NCBI GenBank assembly: GCA_913063525.1
Contig: CAJXYV010000014.1
Location: forward strand, 1-32,514
Direction: 5' to 3'
Origin: an uncultured Verrucomicrobiota bacterium
GTDB lineage: Bacteria; Verrucomicrobiota; Verrucomicrobiia; Verrucomicrobiales; Akkermansiaceae
DNA: 32,514 bases
Below are positions 25,873 to 32,514 of this stretch, in pieces. Position numbers and translations under genes: made by a program. The notes below the pieces were generated by a model that was not told the DNA's origin, did no database searches, and was given only the letters and a program-made list of their open reading frames with translations. Numbering within the stretch: position 1 is the stretch's first letter; each line of letters starts with the position of its first letter.

Positions 25873-26766
25873 ATGAAAACCTCCTCATTTCCGCTCTTTC
25901 TATTTGTCGCCGCGTTGGGATTAACCTTTAACTCGGCAGCTACTGCGCAGGAGGTCATGAATATCGAGGGTCCTCCAAGCGCTCCGATTTACGTTCTTGA
26001 GGGACATTTTGTGCAGTCATTCGACTCGAATTTATCCAACGGACAATTCCATGCGGAAGTCGATGCCGATGAGACTATGGACATTAACACTGGCGCGCTT
26101 ACGGCACAGGGTAGTATGTTGATGGAAGGCGTAGCGTACACCGATTACGGAGCGGCTTCCTTTGACTTGGGCGCTAACATGACGATTAAAGCAGTTGTCA
26201 AGCAAGCCGGCACGGCAGTCCGGTGGTCTGGTAAGGCTGCAGTCAAAGGTGGCGGGGGAGTCGATGTGCCATACTACGGCTACGAGCCAGTCACCTTTGC
26301 TATGACCCTTACTTATACCAATATGACTCTCGATCCAGCTTCGGGTGAACAAAGTGGCCAAGTTTCGCTCAGCGGTTCAGCGAAAGCGAATGGCGTCAAA
26401 GTCCCCATCAAACAGGCACCCACGTACACGGTGATCCCAAGGCCGGAAAATCTCCAGATTTCCGGAGAGTGGAAAGACACTTCGGGGCGCTGGGCTTCTT
26501 CAATTAGCCCAAGCGTCGACAGCAAAGGAAAGGTTTCGGGAATTGCACAACTCGTCCTCGGCGACCCCGCTGATCCCTACGCGATCGTAGATCAAAAAGT
26601 AGCTGGGAAGCTGAACGCAAAAACCGGCATTGTGGCGATTACTGGCATCGGTGCCTCTAAATCGACCTCCAAGACTAAAATCTCGCTTAGCTACTTACAG
26701 TCAACGGTAGAAATAGTCCCCAATAAGAGTTCCGTTTCCGCCTACGGTCAAACTAAGCGATTTTAA
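25873..26766 (+). CDS. Secreted protein of unknown function, paralog A
   Basis: Signal peptide MKTSSFPLFLFVAALGLTFNSAATAQ then EVMNIEGPPSAPIYVLEGHF...; C-term EIVPNKSSVSAYGQTKRF; homologous to 26955..27971. Track start is 25846. Confidence 0.8.
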   Translation: MKTSSFPLFLFVAALGLTFNSAATAQEVMNIEGPPSAPIYVLEGHFVQSFDSNLSNGQFHAEVDADETMDINTGALTAQGSMLMEGVAYTDYGAASFDLGANMTIKAVVKQAGTAVRWSGKAAVKGGGGVDVPYYGYEPVTFAMTLTYTNMTLDPASGEQSGQVSLSGSAKANGVKVPIKQAPTYTVIPRPENLQISGEWKDTSGRWASSISPSVDSKGKVSGIAQLVLGDPADPYAIVDQKVAGKLNAKTGIVAITGIGASKSTSKTKISLSYLQSTVEIVPNKSSVSAYGQTKRF

Positions 26767-26954
26767 AATGGCAGGGTCGGTGCCCGTTAATGGGCTTTTC
26801 TCTCTGTGGCTGCCGTTGAGCAATGTCCATTTCTTGGGAAATGAGTATCGAAGTCTTTAGTTTCCTCGGACATGAGAAAACAGAGGCGGAGTTTGGCGGC
26901 AAGCCTAGCAGTTCGGCTTGACCGGTTAGTGAGTGTAGTCTGAAGTAACAAGAA

Positions 26955-27971
26955 ATGAAAATTACCTCACATTCAATTCTTCTGCTTGCTGCCGTTTTGG
27001 GATTGGCGCTGGAATCGACGGCCCTTGCGCAGGATGTCATGAATATCGGGAGTCCTCCGAATGCGCCGATTTACGTCCTTGAGGGGCAGCTGGCAAAGTC
27101 ATTTCATTTAATCCTGTCCAATGTTGATGGCGACGCGAGGGTTCAAGCGGATGCGAGCATGGACATCAATACCGGAGCGATTGATGCAGTGGGGCGAATG
27201 GAACTTTATGGAGAAGCTTTTAGCCGCTATGGTCGGGGGGGAGTTGATGCGACTGCCGTGATGACGCTCAAGGGGGTGGCTAAACAGGCGGGGACCGCCA
27301 TTCGCTGGTCAGGCAAAGCGGCGATAAAAGGCGGAGGTTTCGCAAATGGTCCTGATCGTGAATTAGTTAAGGGGTTGGTAACTGCTCCAATATATGATGC
27401 AATAGGCAATGTGTTAACCCCTGCTGTCTATGGTTTCCCTTTTGTGCAGCACTTTTTCGTACTTTCGGCCACTTTGACGTGCCGCGATATGGAACTCAAT
27501 CCCGCCACGGGGGAGCAAAGCGGGATGATGTCGATCAGCGGGTCCTTGAAAGACAAAAAGCTCAACATCCCGCTGCAACAGGCACCGATGTTGACCGTCA
27601 TTCCTAGGCCTCAAAATCTGGCCGGCCTCGATGGTTGGATGGGGGGTTTCTACACGACGTCTTATCCAGACGGGTGGAGAGACATGACGGGGCGCTGGAG
27701 CACAAGTGTTCGTCCCAGTACTGACAGCAAGGGTAAAGTCACGGGTACTGCAGAACTGGTGATTGGCGATCCCAGCGATCCCTATGCGACGGTGGCTCAA
27801 AAAATCACGGGCAAGCTGGATTCAAAAACAGGCGTCGTTAGCATCACTGGCGTGGGTATCAATAAATCGACATCAAAAGTGAAGATATTACTCAACTATT
27901 GGCTGGAAACCGGCGAGCTTGTTCCTAACAAGAACTCGATCAGTGCCTACGGCCAGACTCAGCGATTTTGA
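26955..27971 (+). CDS. Secreted protein of unknown function, paralog B
   Basis: Signal peptide MKITSHSILLLAAVLGLALESTALAQ then DVMNIGSPPNAPIYVLEGQL...; shared blocks VKQAGTA(V/I)RWSGKAA(V/I)KGGG, PASGEQSG, VIPRP(E/Q)NL, GDP(A/S)DPYA, SAYGQT(K/Q)RF. Confidence 0.8.
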   Translation: MKITSHSILLLAAVLGLALESTALAQDVMNIGSPPNAPIYVLEGQLAKSFHLILSNVDGDARVQADASMDINTGAIDAVGRMELYGEAFSRYGRGGVDATAVMTLKGVAKQAGTAIRWSGKAAIKGGGFANGPDRELVKGLVTAPIYDAIGNVLTPAVYGFPFVQHFFVLSATLTCRDMELNPATGEQSGMMSISGSLKDKKLNIPLQQAPMLTVIPRPQNLAGLDGWMGGFYTTSYPDGWRDMTGRWSTSVRPSTDSKGKVTGTAELVIGDPSDPYATVAQKITGKLDSKTGVVSITGVGINKSTSKVKILLNYWLETGELVPNKNSISAYGQTQRF

Positions 27972-27973
27972 AG

Positions 27974-29197
27974 ATGGCCGGGTCTGTGTATCGCCGATGG
28001 GCTTCGGGCATCGCGCTGGGTATCTCATTGCTCGCCCTAGTCGCTTACCTTATCTCGAATTCATTACCGACTGCCAAGTCACCAGCAAAGCATGATTCCC
28101 CGAATCTGGCAGCGGCAAAAAACTTGCGAGCACGACCGAATGCGCGCGCCGAGTCCACGAAGCTAGACTCCGCCCAACTGGCGTCTGACGCCGCCCGCAT
28201 TCGCGAATTAGCAGCTCAGGATGGAGCCCAAGCCCAGGGGGAATTGATCAAGGCGCTGCAAAATTTCGGACGCCACGGGGAAGGCTCGCTGGCGTTGCTT
28301 GAGGATTTTCTATCGGCCGACGCGCAGGAGGTCCGCCGCGCCGCGATGCGCGGTTTGGCCATGACCGAGTCCGCGAAAGCAATCGCTCGGCTGAAAGCAT
28401 TTCTCCGCGAGGACTTGGCTATCGAAGAAAGCACCGAGGCCGCTCTGGCCATGGGCCATATGAAAAGCCCCGCCGTGACAGCGCTGCTGGAAACCGCGCT
28501 GGGGCAAATTAAAGAATCGGTCCTGCGCGAACATTTGCTCGACGCGATGGCCGCGCGCCCTTGGTCGCAGTCTGGTCCGTTCATCGAAGGATTTCTCGCT
28601 CAGGCCCAAGCACCGTCCTCTGAAAAACAGAATGTCCTGCGAATGCTTGGTTTGGAGGACAGCATCAATGCTGACTATTTGGGAAAATACCTTACGAGCA
28701 CAGACGAGGCGCTGCGCCTTGGGTCCTATCAAGGTCTCGCATTGGCATCCGATTCAAAACTCTCCGCGCCCTTGGTGGAGCAATTGTCTGCCGAATCCGA
28801 CGCCTCTGCCCGGCTTTTGATTTATGAAGCACTGGGTAATCAGCTCGATGGTGATCCAGTCGCATTGCTCGCCCTAGCCTCAAGTGAATCCGACACCTCC
28901 GCGAAACTGCGAGCACTGAAAGCGTGGACTGATGTTACTGGGCGCCAAGAGTTGCCGCTGGAGGGCAGCCCCAACATCCTCGCCAGTCTGGAACAACTCA
29001 GGCAAACGGCGATGGATTGCCCAGACTTCACTGAACGCAGAGTCGCCCTGTTCGCTCTTGGTGCGTTGAGGGCTGACCCCATCGTTCAAAACATTCTCAC
29101 CTCAATTTCCCAAACCAGCACCTCTCCCAAAATCCAAGCACTGGCGGGTGGGCTTTTAAGAAGCGGATCGCACCCACCGCCGCAACAACCTAAATAG
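27974..29197 (+). CDS. Membrane-anchored HEAT-repeat-like protein
   Basis: MAGSVYRRWASGIALGISLLALVAYLISNSL (one TM segment), then repeated alpha-helical units (VRRAAMRGLAMTESAKAIARLKAFL; ALAMGHMKSPAVTALLETAL). Track uses a TTG start at 27968. Confidence 0.65.
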   Translation: MAGSVYRRWASGIALGISLLALVAYLISNSLPTAKSPAKHDSPNLAAAKNLRARPNARAESTKLDSAQLASDAARIRELAAQDGAQAQGELIKALQNFGRHGEGSLALLEDFLSADAQEVRRAAMRGLAMTESAKAIARLKAFLREDLAIEESTEAALAMGHMKSPAVTALLETALGQIKESVLREHLLDAMAARPWSQSGPFIEGFLAQAQAPSSEKQNVLRMLGLEDSINADYLGKYLTSTDEALRLGSYQGLALASDSKLSAPLVEQLSAESDASARLLIYEALGNQLDGDPVALLALASSESDTSAKLRALKAWTDVTGRQELPLEGSPNILASLEQLRQTAMDCPDFTERRVALFALGALRADPIVQNILTSISQTSTSPKIQALAGGLLRSGSHPPPQQPK

Positions 29198-29534
29198 TCC
29201 TGCTGAGCGCTTGAGGGAATACCGCGCCAGCGGCGCATCCACTCGCCAGCCCAAGGCAACGTCTTGAAAATCGCGAGCCTCATGGAATCCCAGCGCGGGT
29301 TGCTGGACCGACTCGATGTGCGCATCAGTGGTCCTTTCATTCTGGCCACAAAATCATCGTGGGGGCGCTGATGAAGAGGCAGAGGGTGGCTTCAGAATGG
29401 ATTTCTTATCCCTTCTTCCATCTGCGTTCATGAACGTCCATCTGCGGTTGAAAATCTCCAGCCGCTTGTGATTTTCCGCAAAAAGCCAGCACTACGCGGT
29501 TGGCCGTTGGCGATTCCTCGTTCATGGTTCGCCC

Positions 29535-30824
29535 ATGCATCCGCAAGGCCCGCTATCCCAGAAAATCTTCGCCGTCGCCAAGGAACTCATTCCGGGTGGG
29601 GTGAATTCGCCCGTGCGCGCCTTCCGCAACGTGGGCGGCGAACCGTTTTTTGTCCGCCGCGCCGCGGGCAGCCGGATCGAGGACATCGATGGCAAACACT
29701 ACATCGACTACATCGGCTCGTGGGGCCCGAACATTCTCGGCCATGCCCCGATCGCCATCACCAACACGATTCACGAAGTCGCCAAAAGCGGCATTTCCTT
29801 CGGCATCCCCAACATGTTCGAAGTCGAAATGGCCCGCACCATCTGCGACTGGGTGCCCTCGGTCGAAAAAGTGCGGATGTGCAGCTCCGGCACGGAGGCG
29901 ACGATGTCCGCGATCCGCCTCGCCCGCGGCTTCACCAAGCGCGATTATATCGTGAAATTCGACGGCTGTTATCACGGCCACAGCGACTCCTTGCTGGTCG
30001 CGGCCGGATCGGGCGCGCTCACCCACGGCGAACCCGATTCCGCCGGCGTGCCGAAGTCCTTCGCCGAAAAAACCATCGTCCTGCCTTACAACGACCCCGC
30101 AGCACTCGAAGCCCTCTTCGCCGCCCGCGGCGAGGAAATCGCGGCGATCATCGTCGAATCCTATCCCGCCAACGCCGGACTGGTATTCCCGAAACCCGGT
30201 TACCTCGCGCTGCTGACCTCGATCACGAAACAACACGGCGCGCTGCTGATTTTCGACGAGGTGATGACCGGCTTCCGCCTCGGCAAGGCGGGGGTGCAAG
30301 GGCTCGAAAATCTCACGCCGGATCTCAGTTGTTTTGGCAAGGTCATCGGCGGTGGTCTGCCGGTGGGTGCCTTCGGCGGTCGCGCCGAAATCATGGACTA
30401 CCTCGCGCCGATCGGCCCGGTTTACCAAGCGGGCACGCTCAGCGGCAATCCGCTGGCGATGGCCGCGGGTCTGGCCCAACTCCGCGAGCTGAACAACCAC
30501 TCCGGCTTCGCCCGCCTCGAAACGCTGGGTGCCCACTTCGAGCGCGGTCTGCGCCAACTGCTGGCGGAAAAGGGCGTGCCGCACCGTTTCAACCGCGTTG
30601 GCTCGATGTTCTGCCTGTTTTTCACCGACCGCGAAATCGTCAACGTCAGCGACGTGATGAAGCAGGATCTGGAGTTCTTCAAAAAGTTCTTCTGGGGCTG
30701 TCTCGACAAGGGCATCTACCTCGCGCCCTCGCCCTACGAAACCGGTTTCATCTCCCTCGCCCACACCGAGGCCGACCTCGACGACACCCTCACCGTCTTT
30801 AGCGAAGTGCTAAGCGCGATCTGA
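29535..30824 (+). CDS. hemL: Glutamate-1-semialdehyde 2,1-aminomutase
   Basis: FAVAKELIPGGVNSPVRAFRNVGGEPFFVRRAAGSRIEDIDGKHYIDYIGSWGPNILGHA; RMCSSGTEATMSAIRLARG; FDGCYHGHSDSLLVAAGSG; LLIFDEVMTGFRLGKAG; CFGKVIGGGLPVGAFGGR; YQAGTLSGNPLAMAAG. Confidence 0.97.
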   Translation: MHPQGPLSQKIFAVAKELIPGGVNSPVRAFRNVGGEPFFVRRAAGSRIEDIDGKHYIDYIGSWGPNILGHAPIAITNTIHEVAKSGISFGIPNMFEVEMARTICDWVPSVEKVRMCSSGTEATMSAIRLARGFTKRDYIVKFDGCYHGHSDSLLVAAGSGALTHGEPDSAGVPKSFAEKTIVLPYNDPAALEALFAARGEEIAAIIVESYPANAGLVFPKPGYLALLTSITKQHGALLIFDEVMTGFRLGKAGVQGLENLTPDLSCFGKVIGGGLPVGAFGGRAEIMDYLAPIGPVYQAGTLSGNPLAMAAGLAQLRELNNHSGFARLETLGAHFERGLRQLLAEKGVPHRFNRVGSMFCLFFTDREIVNVSDVMKQDLEFFKKFFWGCLDKGIYLAPSPYETGFISLAHTEADLDDTLTVFSEVLSAI

Positions 30825-31182
30825 GGCCGCCGCCGCGACGCTGACGAGGGTTAGCGCGACGCATGGAAGCGTTGGGTTCCGAGGCAATTTGTGGCTCGAA
30901 TTTCCTCTGCCTAGTTGCCTTGGAGTGTTACTTCGACGCGAGGAAGCATGACTTCGCCGCTTGGCAGCGGTGACTCTGGCCGCCACAGCGGTGCTTCGCA
31001 CGACCCACAACCGCATTCGCAATGGCTGCGATTGGATCCCCGTTTTCGTCTTGTCGGGGTGTGTCGCCCCGCCGCCCAATCGTCAAATCGCTTTCTCTGC
31101 ACCTTTGCGTCCTGATCGCTTGCCGCTCGATTTTGTTCTTAGTCACTCTCCGTAAGCGAAATAGCGTCGATTTGCATCCATT

Positions 31183-31198
31183 GAATGTATTTACATTC
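31183..31198. promoter_or_regulatory. Inverted repeat upstream of the PATR protein gene
   Basis: gaatgta-tt-tacattc, perfect 7-bp arms with a 2-nt spacer, ending 125 nt before ATG 31324. Confidence 0.3.
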
Positions 31199-31323
31199 GA
31201 AGAGCCCATTACCCCGAAGTTACCCCGCCAAGATCATTGACTTGGGTTCTGCGAATGCGCAATTGTTCCCCTTGTCTTTGCGGGGAGCTCTTTCCTGCAA
31301 GCCGTCCAATCCTCAAAAATACC

Positions 31324-32514
31324 ATGAAACACCGCTCCAACCTCTTCGCTTGTGCTTGCGCTTGTGCGCTCCTCACCGCCCCGTCCGCATTCGCGATCAC
31401 TTACTACTGGGACACCAACGGTAGCACCACGGGGGGCAGCGACAGCAGCGCCGCCGACGGCTTTTGGAACGGTCGCAACTGGAGCAACAATTCCGCAGGA
31501 ACCTCTTCGACGTCTTACGTCACCACGGCCAACACGGATACCGTCATTTTTTCGGCGGGGACCAATGTCACCGGATCCTCGTCCGTGTCGCTTGGGGTTG
31601 ACCAAGTGGTCGGCAACATCACTTTTGAGGAAGGCGCTGTAACGATCAGCGGCAACAAAACCCTGACCCTCGGCAACTCTTCTGGCAACGCCGTTATCAC
31701 CGCCAACAACTACCAAGATTCGATTACATCGGTGATTGCCGGTGCTTCGAACAGTCTGACGAAAAGCGGCACGGGCATGCTATATTTAACTGCGGCTAAC
31801 ACCTACACGGGCGCAACAGTCGTCTCCGCAGGGTTTCTGTTTATTCAAAATGGCTCCAACTTGGGCAGTACCGGCAATGGAACCTCCGTGACGGCGGGGG
31901 CCACCTTGGCACTCACAGGCGGCGTCACGATCGGAGATGAAGCGCTGACCATCAATGGCATCGGTAGGAACTCCAATGGTGCCTTGTTCTCCCTCAATGG
32001 CAATAACACTTACGGCGGGACGATCACCCTTGGCAGTAATTCGGTAATCAACTCGGGCGGGTACACTCTGTCCCTCACCTCCGCCACGGCCATTTCGGGC
32101 AACTATGGCCTGACCTTCACCGGAGCGGGCAATACCATCGTCACTTCCGCCATCGAGACCGGCACCGGGGGGCTGGTCAAGAGCGGCAGCGGCACCTTGA
32201 CCCTTTCCGGGGTGAGCACCTACACGGGCGGGACGACGGTGGTGGGCGGTTCGTTGAAAGGCACGACCGCGTCGATCCAAGGCGCGGTCGTCAACAACGC
32301 GGCGGTGGAATTCAACCAGGCGGACAACGGCACCTACGCCGGAGCGATGAGTGGCACGGGTTCGCTCAGCAAAACCGATGTGGGAGTGCTGACGCTTTCA
32401 GGTGCCAACACTTACGCGGGCGGGACGACGGTTTCGGCAGGTTCCTTGAAGGGCACAAGCGCGTCGATCCAAGGCGCGGTCGTCAACAACGCGGCGGTGG
32501 AATTCAACCAGGCG
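31324..32514 (+). CDS. Secreted autotransporter-associated beta-strand (PATR) repeat protein; 3' end beyond the window
   Basis: MKHRSNLFACACACALLTAPSAFAITYYWDTNGSTTGGSDSSAADGFWNGRNWSNN... then PATR units (SLTKSGTGMLYLTAANTYTGATVVSAG; GLVKSGSGTLTLSGVSTYTGGTTVVGGSLKGT). In frame to the last base (397 codons). Confidence 0.87.
   Translation, partial: MKHRSNLFACACACALLTAPSAFAITYYWDTNGSTTGGSDSSAADGFWNGRNWSNNSAGTSSTSYVTTANTDTVIFSAGTNVTGSSSVSLGVDQVVGNITFEEGAVTISGNKTLTLGNSSGNAVITANNYQDSITSVIAGASNSLTKSGTGMLYLTAANTYTGATVVSAGFLFIQNGSNLGSTGNGTSVTAGATLALTGGVTIGDEALTINGIGRNSNGALFSLNGNNTYGGTITLGSNSVINSGGYTLSLTSATAISGNYGLTFTGAGNTIVTSAIETGTGGLVKSGSGTLTLSGVSTYTGGTTVVGGSLKGTTASIQGAVVNNAAVEFNQADNGTYAGAMSGTGSLSKTDVGVLTLSGANTYAGGTTVSAGSLKGTSASIQGAVVNNAAVEFNQA
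32269..32514 (+). repeat. Start of a 192-bp intragenic tandem repeat with an exactly repeated 54-bp segment
   Basis: gcgtcgatccaaggcgcggtcgtcaacaacgcggcggtggaattcaaccaggcg at 32269..32322 and 32461..32514, identical, 192 bp apart. Confidence 0.9.

Noticed and set aside
29086-29349. 87-aa minus ORF overlapping the HEAT gene end
   Set aside because: No recognisable family; overlaps a better-supported gene and ordinary intergenic sequence.
29553-30764. 403-aa minus-strand ORF antisense to hemL and 444-aa plus ORF 29468..30802 in another frame
   Set aside because: Shadow ORFs of hemL; Arg/Pro- or Gly/Asp-rich translations without recognisable motifs.

Overview
GC-rich bacterial chromosome segment. 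Gene content (DUF1501/DUF1800 pair, PATR/autotransporter-repeat giants, LpxA, U32 peptidase) suggests a Verrucomicrobia-type organism; this is inference. Two giant secreted beta-repeat proteins run off the window ends: a minus-strand pectate-lyase-like/PATR/MBG protein (1..5979, absent from the ORF track because it has no stop in the window) and a plus-strand PATR protein (31324..32514). Between them lie: a double-SGNH acetylesterase coupled to the lyase by an ATGA overlap; tRNA-Ala(CGC); a DUF1501/DUF1800 pair; a type II toxin-antitoxin pair whose RelE-like toxin has an in-frame TAG just before its predicted catalytic tail; a U32 peptidase; a three-gene run (six-hairpin glycosidase-like, GT4 glycosyltransferase, alkaline-phosphatase-superfamily/EEP fusion); a DUF72 protein; lpxA; an orphan gene on a 658-bp segment bounded by 24-bp direct repeats; leuA; a tandem pair of secreted paralogs with a decayed copy of the next gene's start; a HEAT-repeat-like protein; and hemL. 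The strongest leads are the interrupted TA toxin with its palindromic operator candidate, the 24-bp-repeat-bounded insertion at the lpxA 3' end, the glycosidase-like/GT4/AP-EEP run, the footprint of a tandem duplication, and a family of degenerate 7-bp tandem tracts. No CRISPR array, integrase or complete IS element was seen. All family assignments come from motif recognition without database searches.
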